This document shows, in pieces, positions 35,301 to 42,666 of a stretch of DNA of 63,363 bases. Source of the DNA: an uncultured Coriobacteriaceae bacterium (GTDB lineage Bacteria > Actinomycetota > Coriobacteriia > Coriobacteriales > Atopobiaceae); assembly GCA_902780305.1 (NCBI GenBank), contig CACZFB010000010.1, forward strand, positions 1 through 63,363, given 5' to 3'. A program made the position numbers and the translations under genes. Below the pieces are notes generated by a model, which searched no databases, had not been told where the DNA came from, and saw nothing but the letters and a program-made list of their open reading frames with translations. The number at the start of each line of letters is the position of its first letter. Position 1 is the first letter of the stretch.

Positions 35301-37895
35301 GTATATGCCAATCATGCGGCCGTTAATTTCAATCACCTCGCTGATGTAAGTACAGCTACTGGCATCGGTGACAATCTTGCCGCAACATACAGAGACCCAT
35401 TTACCCTTTGGTATCACGAAGAGCAAAATGGTTTCCGTAGTTCATTCGAAAACTTCTCTCCGCTTCTCGACGAAAACGGAAAGCCTTATAAGGCTTATAC
35501 GGAAACTGTTGGACACTTCGGCCAATTCATCAACGAAAGCCACGTAAACCAAGGCTTTGGTGTCACCCAAAATGACATTTACAATGGCCCAACACACAAC
35601 ACCTACTCCCATGGCTTCGAAGATGACAACAGCTTCTTCCACTCCGCATCCTGGACCGTGGACGAGTTCGAGAACCTCTTCAACACCTACTATGGTCTCG
35701 TTCAGGCCAAGACCAACGGCACCACGCCCAAGACTGCAGAGCAGATTGCCCTGGAGGCCGCGCAGGCCACGCTCGCTCAGTATCAGGCCGAGCTCAACGA
35801 CAAGACCCAGGCTGCCACTACAGCCAGCACGGAGAACGACGCTGCCCAGTCCAACAAGGTCACCAAGCAGAACGCCGTTGACACCGCTGCTGCCAACCTC
35901 CAGTCCGTCATCGCGGCCAACCCGCTCTCCGGCATCGACGCAACCGCCGCTGCCAACGAGCTGACCGCCGCAAACGCGGAGCTCGACACTGCGAAGGCCG
36001 AGGCCAAGACCTGTGCCGACGCCGTAACTGCTGCCGACCAGACGCTTGTCACAGCCACCGCTGCCAAGGCTGCCGCCCAGGCTCGTGTCGACGCTGCCGT
36101 TCAGGCCTGCGACGCCGCTCGCACCGCCGCTGACGACTATGCCGCAGCCACCAAGGACACCCCCAGTCCCGAGGAGGCCGCCCGCCTCATCGCCGAGCGC
36201 GACGCCGCGCAGCGCGCGCTGGGCGCGGCCGAGGCGGCCTACCAGGCGGCGCTGGGGGCCTACGAGGGCGCCGTCGCCGCGAACTACGACATCTCGTACG
36301 CCGAGGCGACCGTGCGGGGCTGGACCTACGACGGCGAGGAGCACGCCCCGCAGGCGACGCTCACGCTGGGCGGCCGCCAGCTCGCGGAGGGCACCGACTA
36401 CCGCGTGGCCTCCGGCTCGGGGGCCACCAACGCGGGTACCCATGAGCTCGTGCTGGAGGGCACGGGCGCCTGCACGGGCACGCTCCGCGTGACCTACGAG
36501 GTGGCCCGCGCCAGCATCGCCGCGCCCGCGGCCGCCAGCCGCACCTACGACGGCTCGGAGCAGGTCGGCGTCCCGGCGGGAACCGGATACACCCTCTCCG
36601 GCACGCCGAGGGCGACCGACGCGGGCAGCTACGCCGCGACGGCCACGCCCGACGCGAACCACTGCTGGGAGGACGGGTCCACGCTGCCGAGGGCCGTTAC
36701 CTGGGCCATCGCGCGCAAGCGCGTCACGCCTGCCGTGTCCCTCTCCAGGACCGGCTACGTCTACGACGGCACCGCCCACACCCCTTCAGTCACCGTGAGG
36801 GACGGCCTCGTCCAGCTGCCCGCGAGCGCCTACGACGTGGCGCTGCCAGCGGCAAGCGCCAACGCCGGCCCCCACACGGTGAGGGTCACGCTCAAGGGCA
36901 ACTACGAGGGATCGGGCGAAGCGACCTTCCACGTGGCCAGGGCGACCGTGGCGGTGCCCAGGGCCACGAACCGCACCTACGACGGTACGGTGCAGGTCGG
37001 CGTCCCGACCGGCACAGGCTACGCGCTCTCCGGCACGCCGAGGGCGACGAACGCGGGCAGCTACGTGGCGACGGCCGCGCCGGACGCGAACCACTGCTGG
37101 GGCGACGGGACCGTGGGCGCCAGGGGCGTCAGGTGGTCCATCGCGCCCGCGGCCATGTCCGGCGTCGCGATAGCGCCCGTCGCCGACCAGGCTTGGACCG
37201 GCGGGGCGGTCACGCCCAGGCCCACCGTCAAGCGCGGCGCTACCGTCCTCAGGGAGGGCACGGACTACGCGCTCTCGTACAGGAACAACGTCAACCCCGG
37301 CACGGCCACGGTGACCGTCACGGGCAGGGGCAACTACGCGGGCTCCAGGACGGCGACCTTCCGCATCGTGGAGCCGCCAGCCCCGGCTCCCGCACCCGAG
37401 CCCACGCCCCACGTGAGCTACCGCACGCACGTCCAGCGCATCGGCTGGCAGGGCTACGTCACCGACGGCGACATGAGCGGCACGAGCGGCCGGTCGTTCC
37501 GCCTGGAGGGCATTAACATCCGCCTGTCCGACCTGCCGTGCGCCGGCGGCATAGAGTACCGCACCCACGTGCAGCGCATCGGCTGGCAGGGCTGGCGCCG
37601 CGACGGCAAGATGGCCGGCACCTCGGGCAAGTCCTACCGCCTGGAGGCCATCGAGATCAGGCTCTACGGCGAGCTCGCCGAGCGCTACGACGTCTACTAC
37701 CGCGTCCACTGCCAGCGCTTCGGCTGGATGGGCTGGGCCAGGAACGGCGAGCGCTCCGGCTCCGCGGGCTACTCGCGCCGCCTGGAGGGCATCCAGATCG
37801 TGCTGGTGAGGAAGGGCGACCCCGCCCCGGACACCAACCTCAAGGGCATCAGGCAGAACGTGTGGCGCGCCTTCGCGCAGAAGGGGAAGAAGTAG
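32337..37895 (+). CDS. Large secreted CAP-domain protein with ChW repeats
   Basis: 1,852 residues from ATG 32337 (GAGAGGGG upstream). Order: signal peptide (cleavage near ALA-EAA); BspA/DUF285-type leucine-rich repeats (about 118-262, motif MFxGCxSLxxL); two or three MBG-type Ig-like repeats (RADDKSKRQGEPDP twice); Ala-rich coiled coil (about 635-825); CAP/SCP-like domain (about 920-1120; YAMAASEVYANHAAVNFNH, VGHFGQFIN); second coiled coil; more MBG/Ig repeats (RTYDGSEQVGVP, RTYDGTVQVGVP); three ChW repeats (about 1690-1828); tail FAQKGKK. The CAP segment is clearly lower in GC than its flanks. No LPXTG. Likely a cell-wall-associated adhesin or peptidoglycan-linked protein; function is inferred. 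Confidence 0.9.
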   Translation: MGNATRHHARAALSVALSVVLALGGVPTAALAEAAEEVEVTVQDATAPHSVQTATIAEGTAGGCSWSIDADGRLDVWPTDGGSGTLDARTASTSWSSYNDRIKTVVVAAGTRATDLAGMFYGQQALVSADLSGLDTTGAVSANGMFQGCRSLESVTFGDGWNTSSVTDFGAMFDGCESLSLLDASGWSLASAQSAPYMFYNCGSLKSLSLSGEGGGSLRSAQSMFAGCSSLETLNLSAVKFGGDSASELYTTFQGCTSLASFTMGEALYQGKWGSLMNESRLPAPTAANGMWFSTADNAWMTNAQIAERGSKADTLLDHDPNPAPAKTDISSAQVSGADGWTYDGTTHGVAPVVTLGGKTLAVGTDYTLSGDTTARDQGTYSVTVTGIGSYEGSVTCSYTVARKAVTVRADDKSKRQGEPDPVLTATVSGTLGSDMVSYTLSRDPGGGAGSYAITPSGQATQGNYSVTFQAGTLTVTAVTPAKTSIAGATVTVGGWTYDGTTHGATPTVTLGGKTLAVGTDYTLSGDTSATGAGEYELVVTGSGDYEGEVRVSYSVARKAATVRADDKSKRQGEPDPELTATVSGTLGTDVVAYTLSRTPGDEPGSYEITPFGDAVQDNYAVTFAKGTLIVAAADESDEIARLRGELEQAKAARDAAQRTYDAAADAAVAAEGAEVIAQRTAELQAEVTAADAELAAATFALDTAGQVFNSAQAAYNNAVTDKSNADAAVATAETKVTAAQAKVDAAAADVAKQAAIDAAQAELDAANAELTAATQRATKAQADLAAANAAKQAAQDKVDAQTEVVRQAAEAAANATSATVDELDGIEYTKGSLGLMQWLATQTDANGSNYDTSVAQGILTDGKYYVINNHGKRKDEDLNEEVQRYPSNTDVDPEYKKYVDEYLCYTDLGAEGDATSLENVRTAIQMMREANEVRAYHNSLFGLSPENPTVHVTNDLGQPLYDANNEAIIFHYLAPLNVSAYAMAASEVYANHAAVNFNHLADVSTATGIGDNLAATYRDPFTLWYHEEQNGFRSSFENFSPLLDENGKPYKAYTETVGHFGQFINESHVNQGFGVTQNDIYNGPTHNTYSHGFEDDNSFFHSASWTVDEFENLFNTYYGLVQAKTNGTTPKTAEQIALEAAQATLAQYQAELNDKTQAATTASTENDAAQSNKVTKQNAVDTAAANLQSVIAANPLSGIDATAAANELTAANAELDTAKAEAKTCADAVTAADQTLVTATAAKAAAQARVDAAVQACDAARTAADDYAAATKDTPSPEEAARLIAERDAAQRALGAAEAAYQAALGAYEGAVAANYDISYAEATVRGWTYDGEEHAPQATLTLGGRQLAEGTDYRVASGSGATNAGTHELVLEGTGACTGTLRVTYEVARASIAAPAAASRTYDGSEQVGVPAGTGYTLSGTPRATDAGSYAATATPDANHCWEDGSTLPRAVTWAIARKRVTPAVSLSRTGYVYDGTAHTPSVTVRDGLVQLPASAYDVALPAASANAGPHTVRVTLKGNYEGSGEATFHVARATVAVPRATNRTYDGTVQVGVPTGTGYALSGTPRATNAGSYVATAAPDANHCWGDGTVGARGVRWSIAPAAMSGVAIAPVADQAWTGGAVTPRPTVKRGATVLREGTDYALSYRNNVNPGTATVTVTGRGNYAGSRTATFRIVEPPAPAPAPEPTPHVSYRTHVQRIGWQGYVTDGDMSGTSGRSFRLEGINIRLSDLPCAGGIEYRTHVQRIGWQGWRRDGKMAGTSGKSYRLEAIEIRLYGELAERYDVYYRVHCQRFGWMGWARNGERSGSAGYSRRLEGIQIVLVRKGDPAPDTNLKGIRQNVWRAFAQKGKK

Positions 37896-38401
37896 GGGTC
37901 CTGATGCGCCCGATCGCCGTGGCGCCCACCTGCGCTGTCCGGCCGCGGTGGCGACAGAGTGGCCAGCCCGTGAGCCGTTGTGCTTTTGGATTTGGAAACT
38001 GCGACTTGCCGTCAAACGATTAACCGACATTACATACGTCTAGTAAAACTACGTTGAGATGTTGAGGGGGGATGCTTGCTAGACTATATGCCAGAGGGGA
38101 TATTCTCCTTGCATATCGAGTCCGTCGAGGACGCGCGCGTGGCACCGCTGCCTCGCATGTACTCGTGCGAGTTCGAGACGGCGGTGCGTGCAGACTTCTC
38201 TTCGAGGTGATCTGCGGCATCTCAAGCGAAGCCAGCGGGATTTAGTGGATTGGGATTCTTCTGATTGCTGCGCTGTCCGTTTGGGAAAAGGTACCCCGCA
38301 CGAACAAGAAGTTGTGTGTGATTTGAGACAGAAAGATGCGAAACGGGTAGTATCGTTTTGCAGGACCTAAACGCCTACCATTCAACTGGAAAGGAAACGC
38401 T
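37896..38401. other. 506-base intergenic region, no confident gene
   Basis: Contains short open frames (for example from ATG 38072 or ATG 38088, about 40-60 codons) without good ribosome sites or homology, and TGTCCGTTTGGGAAAAGGTA (about 38275-38294), a diverged arm of the 47523 palindrome. Promoters for the downstream lipoprotein gene probably lie here, but no element stands out. Confidence 0.5.
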
Positions 38402-39439
38402 ATGAGGAAGCAGTACCTTGCATTTGCGCTTACGGGCGTGCTCGCACTTGGTGCCGTCGGTTGTGGCGCACAGCAGCAGCCGGCCGAGACCAAGACCGAA
38501 ACCAAGGCCGAGACGAAGACCGAGCAGACCGAGACCAAGACCAACTGGACGTCCGACAAGGACGCCGAGGCGGCTGCCAAGGGCGCTGGCCTTACCAAGT
38601 TCTCCTGCTTCGAGAAGGTCACCTTCAACGACACCGACTTTAAGAACCCCACGTTCGCTCACGCCGAGGGCGTCGCCCAGGCAGTGTACGAGCCCGGCGC
38701 CACCAAGCTCACCCTGCGTGAGGGTGCAAGCGGCCACAAGGCCCCGCTCACCGACGTCGACAAGACCACGCTTGCCCAAAAGTGGACCAAGGCCATCGAC
38801 GGCATCGACGTTACCCACTATGGCGCCAAGGAGGGCTCTGCAGTCGTCATTACCTGGAGCGACGGTGGCAGCGACTTTGGCGTAACCTACCAGGGCACTG
38901 GCGGCGAGGACGTCTTTATGGATGACGAGGACGTAAGCGCCATCGTGCATGCCGTAAAGGACGCCAGCGAGGACAAGCAGGAGGAGGAGAAGAAGGAGGA
39001 GACCAAGAAGACCGACTCCTCCTCGCAGAAGCAGACCTCCAACAACAACTCCAACAACAATAACAACAACTCCAACAACAACAGCGGTAGCAGCAATAAC
39101 AACAACTCCAACAACGGCGGCAGCAGCAGCTCTAGCGACGACGACTCCATGGTTCCCAACTACACCAAGAACGAGTGCATGGCGATGGCATTCAACTATG
39201 CCGGTGCTGGTGGCGCTGCTAAGGGCGAAGCCCTCGACGTCTCGGTCGATGGACCCATCGAGGGTGGCGGCACCGTGTATTACAACGTTGACTTCAACCT
39301 GGGCGACGTCCGTTACCACGTTATGGTCGACGCGATTGGTGGCAGCGTGGTAAGTGGCACCCAGACCTTCAACGGCACCACCGAGCTTCTGGATGACGAC
39401 GGCAACGCAATCGAAGGCACCGGAACTCCCGCCGAGTAA
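38402..39439 (+). CDS. Lipoprotein with Asn/Ser-rich linker and PepSY-like C-terminus
   Basis: 345 residues. Lipoprotein signal peptide with lipobox GAVGC, then a Thr/Lys/Glu-rich spacer (repeated ETKT), a ~140-residue globular part, a charged stretch, a low-complexity Asn/Ser tract (about 213-243), and a C-terminal domain (NECMAMAFNYAGAGG ... YYNVDFNLGDVRYHVMVDA) resembling a PepSY repeat, as in its downstream neighbour. Anchored to the outer face of the membrane. Role unknown; PepSY domains are often linked to protease inhibition or binding. Followed by a strong terminator. Confidence 0.85.
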   Translation: MRKQYLAFALTGVLALGAVGCGAQQQPAETKTETKAETKTEQTETKTNWTSDKDAEAAAKGAGLTKFSCFEKVTFNDTDFKNPTFAHAEGVAQAVYEPGATKLTLREGASGHKAPLTDVDKTTLAQKWTKAIDGIDVTHYGAKEGSAVVITWSDGGSDFGVTYQGTGGEDVFMDDEDVSAIVHAVKDASEDKQEEEKKEETKKTDSSSQKQTSNNNSNNNNNNSNNNSGSSNNNNSNNGGSSSSSDDDSMVPNYTKNECMAMAFNYAGAGGAAKGEALDVSVDGPIEGGGTVYYNVDFNLGDVRYHVMVDAIGGSVVSGTQTFNGTTELLDDDGNAIEGTGTPAE

Positions 39440-39475
39440 CACCGAGTAACACATAGCCGCATGGCGTTTTGCGTG

Positions 39476-39508
39476 CCCCCGCAGCTCTTCGCGAGCTGCG
39501 GGGGTTTT
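39476..39508 (+). terminator. Intrinsic terminator
   Basis: CCCCCGCAGCTC / GAGCTGCGGGGG with a 5-base loop, followed by TTTT. Confidence 0.9.
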
Positions 39509-39624
39509 CAATCGCAGATGGTGGTGTCCGGTTGCAATTCAGGAAATTTACGTGAGACGGCACGTGTGGTCAGGCGTAGTATAAGCTGTACGTGGTACAA
39601 GCGATAAGGCTTTGGGAGGACACA

Positions 39625-40089
39625 ATGAAGAACACGGTACTGGGAATGGTAGCTGCGGGAGCAATGGCCGCCTCTTTGGTGATGTTTGGTTGTGGCGCGC
39701 AGCAGCCGGCAAAGACCGAGACTGCCACGCAGGAGACCACCACGCAGCAGGCGCCGGCCGATACCAAGAAGGACACCAAGGCTCAGACGACGACCGAAAC
39801 CAAGCCGCAGGAGACCACCACGCAGCAGCAGGCTCCGGCACAGACCGAGACCCAGCCCACCCAGTCCACGCAGGACGCCCAGATCTCGCTGGACGAGGCT
39901 ACGCAGATCGCGCTGGATGACGCAGGCGTAACCGCAGCGGACGTGATTGGCCTGGACGCGAAGCTCGAGACCGACGACGGCGTGACCAAGTACGACGTGG
40001 ACTTCAAGGTGGGCAACGTCGAGCACGACTACGACATCGACCCCACAACCGGTGCCATCATCTCGCACACCACTGACATCGACGACTAG
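39625..40089 (+). CDS. Small PepSY-like lipoprotein
   Basis: 154 residues from ATG 39625 (GGGAGG upstream). Lipobox VMFGC, Thr/Gln/Lys-rich spacer with repeated TTTQQ, then one PepSY-like domain (ISLDEATQIALDDAGVTA ... KYDVDFKVGNVEHDYDID). The C-terminal ~30 residues parallel those of the preceding lipoprotein, so the two genes are probably paralogues in this domain, each with its own transcript. Confidence 0.88.
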   Translation: MKNTVLGMVAAGAMAASLVMFGCGAQQPAKTETATQETTTQQAPADTKKDTKAQTTTETKPQETTTQQQAPAQTETQPTQSTQDAQISLDEATQIALDDAGVTAADVIGLDAKLETDDGVTKYDVDFKVGNVEHDYDIDPTTGAIISHTTDIDD

Positions 40090-40097
40090 TCCGTAGC

Positions 40098-40170
40098 CGT
40101 CAACCGAAGGGGATAGCCCCCATTGATATGCCGCTTGCGGCAATCAATGGGGGTTACCCCCTTTGATAGG
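40098..40170. repeat. Dispersed palindrome, copy 4 (double element)
   Basis: A degraded copy (GTCAACCGAAGGGGATAGCC) runs into a second, well-kept copy AATCAATGGGGG-TTA-CCCCCTTTGATAGG. The stretch CCCCCATTGAT (40117-40127) pairs with ATCAATGGGGG around a small GCCGC/GCGGC hairpin, so alternative folds are possible. Located between the PepSY lipoprotein and metH; it could end transcription of the former. Confidence 0.7.
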
Positions 40171-40211
40171 TTTACGAAGACGTAGCGACAAACACGGCGA
40201 GAGGATCTGCC

Positions 40212-42665
40212 ATGCTGGACGACCATTTGCGCGCGGTGCTTGCTGGAGAGAAGTTCCTGCTGTTTGACGGTGGCATGGGCACCATGCTGCAAGCCGCGGG
40301 CCTCAAGGCGGGAGCCGCCCCGGAGCTGCTGTGCCTGACCAACCCGCAGCAGATTACGCAGATTCACGCGGCCTACGTGACGGCTGGCAGCGACGTGGTG
40401 ACGACCAACACGTTTGGCGCCAACGCGCGCAAGCTCGCCGAGGGTGCCCATGCGGCCGGCATGGTGCGCGTGCCCACGGTCGAGCAGGTCTTCCAGGCCG
40501 CCATAGCCTGTGCCCGCGCCGCCCACCCACGCTATGTGGCGGCAGACATCGGCCCTACCGGTGCGCTGCTGCGTCCGTTGGGCACCATGACCTTTGACGA
40601 GGCGTACGACCTCTTTGCGGAGCAGGTGCGTGCAGCCGATGCTGCCGGCGCCGACCTCTTTATTATCGAGACCATGGCCGACCTGCTGGAGGCCAAGGCG
40701 GCGGTGCTTGCGGCCAAAGAGAACTCGAACCTTCCTGTGTTCTGCACCATGACCTTTGGCGAGGACGGGCGCACGTTCTTGGGCACCACGCCCGAGGTGG
40801 CCGCGGTCACCCTGAGTGCCTTGGGCGTGGACGTGCTGGGCATCAACTGCTCCCTGGGGCCGGCAGACGTGGCACCGCTCGTGGAGCGCATGACACGCTG
40901 GGCCACCTGTCCGGTGATGGTGCAGGCCAACGCGGGGCTGCCCAGCGTGACCGATGGCGTTACCACCTACGACATTGGTCCCGAGGAGTACTGCGCGGCC
41001 GTGGTACCCATGCTGGAGGCGGGCGTTACGGTGGTGGGTGGATGCTGCGGTACCACGCCGGACTACATTGCCGGCGAGCGGGCGCTGCTTTGGCAGGCCG
41101 TGCCTGCGACGCGCCATCCCTGCGACGACTTCGTGGTTGCCAGCGCCCAGCAGGTCTTCTCACTCGCGCCTGGCGAGGTGGGCGTTATTGGCGAGCGCAT
41201 TAACCCCACGGGCAAGAAGCGCCTTAAGGAGGCGCTGCGCTCCGGAAACTACGACTACATAATGGGCGAAGCCATAGCCCAGGACCGTGCCGGTGCCCAG
41301 GTGCTGGACGTAAACGCGGGCCTGCCCGAGATTGACGAGACGGCCACGCTCGTGCGCCTGGTGGAAGACCTGCAGGGCGTTACCACGCTGCCGCTGCAAA
41401 TCGACTCGACCAGCCCCGAGGCCATCGAGGCGGCTGTGCGCATCTATCCCGGCAAGCCCATAATAAACAGCGTCAACGGCAAGCGGGCGTCGCTGGACGC
41501 CGTGCTTCCCATTGCGCGCCATTACGGTTGTGCGATCGTGGGCCTGGCGCTAGACGAGGACGGCATTCCCAACACGGCCGAGGGGCGTCTTGCGGTGGCG
41601 CGGCGCGTCGTGGAGGCCTGCGACGCGCACGGTATTGCCCGGCGTGACGTCCTCATCGATTGCCTTACCATGGCGGTGTCCACGAACCAGTCGGCCGCAC
41701 GCTCCATCCTGGACGCGGTGCGCCTGGTAAAGGCGGAGCTGCCCGGCGTGCGGTGCGTGCTGGGTGTGAGCAACATTAGCTTTGGCCTGCCGTATCGCGA
41801 GCTTCTCAACGCCACGTTCCTTACGGCGGCGTTTGAGGCGGGATTGGACCTGGCCATTATGAACCCGCTTTCGCGGCGGTTTATGGATGCCGTGGACGCA
41901 TGGCGCGTGCTCAACGGCCAGGACGCAAATGCCGAGCGCTACATTGCCGCCAATGCCGGACGTAGCGATGCGGTGCCGGCTTCGTCGGCTCCCGCGGGCG
42001 AGGGCTCTGCCGTTTCCGCCGGCGCGTCTGCCGTGGCCACCACGCCCGAGGAGCGTATTCGCGAGGCCGTGCTGCAGGGTCGGGCGGAGCCCGTGGCGGC
42101 CGAGGCGCGTTCGATGCTCGATGCCGGCACGGCGCCCCTTGCGCTGGTGGACGACGTGCTCATCCCCGCGCTCGACGAGGTGGGCAAGCGGTTCGAGAAG
42201 GGCACCTTCTTCCTGCCACAGCTCATGGCGTCGGCCGAGGCGGCCAAGGCCGGCTTTGGCGTGGTGCGCGAGGCGTCGGCCTCCCAGGACGTCCCGCTTA
42301 AGGGCGAGGTGGCCATCTGCACGGTCAAGGGCGACATTCACGACATCGGCAAGAACATCGTAAAGATGCTGTTGGAGAACTACGGCTACCAGGTGCGCGA
42401 CCTCGGCCGCGACGTGGATCCCCAGGTGTTCGTGGACGAGGTGGTGCGACATCGCATACGGCTCGCCGGCCTGAGCGCGCTGATGACCACCACGGTGCCG
42501 GCGATGGCCCAAACCATCACGCTGCTGCGCGAGCGGGCGCCCTGGTGCAAGGTTATGGTGGGCGGCGCCGTGCTCAACCCCGAATACGCGCGCATGGTGG
42601 GCGCCGACTTCTACGCCAAGGACGCAAGCGAGTCCGCACGCATCGCCGCCGAGGTGTTGGGCTAA
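40212..42665 (+). CDS. metH: Cobalamin-dependent methionine synthase, no activation domain
   Basis: 817 residues. Homocysteine methyltransferase domain (DGGMGTMLQ; Zn ligands in GINCS and GGCCGT), pterin-binding domain (GERINPTGKKRLKEAL, DVNAG), then the B12 cap and Rossmann domain with the cobalt-ligating DxHxxG motif GDIHDIG (His ~710). It transfers methyl from 5-methyl-THF to homocysteine. E. coli MetH is about 1,227 residues and has a C-terminal AdoMet reactivation domain; here the protein ends after the B12 domain. That missing module is encoded next to metF at 27 kb. A low-complexity Ala/Pro/Ser linker precedes the B12 domains. No B12 riboswitch fits in the 122-base upstream gap. Confidence 0.95.
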   Translation: MLDDHLRAVLAGEKFLLFDGGMGTMLQAAGLKAGAAPELLCLTNPQQITQIHAAYVTAGSDVVTTNTFGANARKLAEGAHAAGMVRVPTVEQVFQAAIACARAAHPRYVAADIGPTGALLRPLGTMTFDEAYDLFAEQVRAADAAGADLFIIETMADLLEAKAAVLAAKENSNLPVFCTMTFGEDGRTFLGTTPEVAAVTLSALGVDVLGINCSLGPADVAPLVERMTRWATCPVMVQANAGLPSVTDGVTTYDIGPEEYCAAVVPMLEAGVTVVGGCCGTTPDYIAGERALLWQAVPATRHPCDDFVVASAQQVFSLAPGEVGVIGERINPTGKKRLKEALRSGNYDYIMGEAIAQDRAGAQVLDVNAGLPEIDETATLVRLVEDLQGVTTLPLQIDSTSPEAIEAAVRIYPGKPIINSVNGKRASLDAVLPIARHYGCAIVGLALDEDGIPNTAEGRLAVARRVVEACDAHGIARRDVLIDCLTMAVSTNQSAARSILDAVRLVKAELPGVRCVLGVSNISFGLPYRELLNATFLTAAFEAGLDLAIMNPLSRRFMDAVDAWRVLNGQDANAERYIAANAGRSDAVPASSAPAGEGSAVSAGASAVATTPEERIREAVLQGRAEPVAAEARSMLDAGTAPLALVDDVLIPALDEVGKRFEKGTFFLPQLMASAEAAKAGFGVVREASASQDVPLKGEVAICTVKGDIHDIGKNIVKMLLENYGYQVRDLGRDVDPQVFVDEVVRHRIRLAGLSALMTTTVPAMAQTITLLRERAPWCKVMVGGAVLNPEYARMVGADFYAKDASESARIAAEVLG

Positions 42666-42666
42666 C

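Noticed and set aside
38072..38250. Short plus-strand frames from ATG 38072 and ATG 38088
   Set aside because: They overlap in two frames, lack well-spaced ribosome sites and show no homology; left as unassigned gap.
39037..39125. AAC/AAT-rich tract as a microsatellite element
   Set aside because: It is in frame and codes for the Asn/Ser linker of the lipoprotein, a common low-complexity spacer; length variation is possible but not visible here.
40090..40211. Possible B12 or SAM riboswitch before metH
   Set aside because: Only 122 bases are available, already filled by palindromes, and the conserved B12-box-like sequence was not seen.
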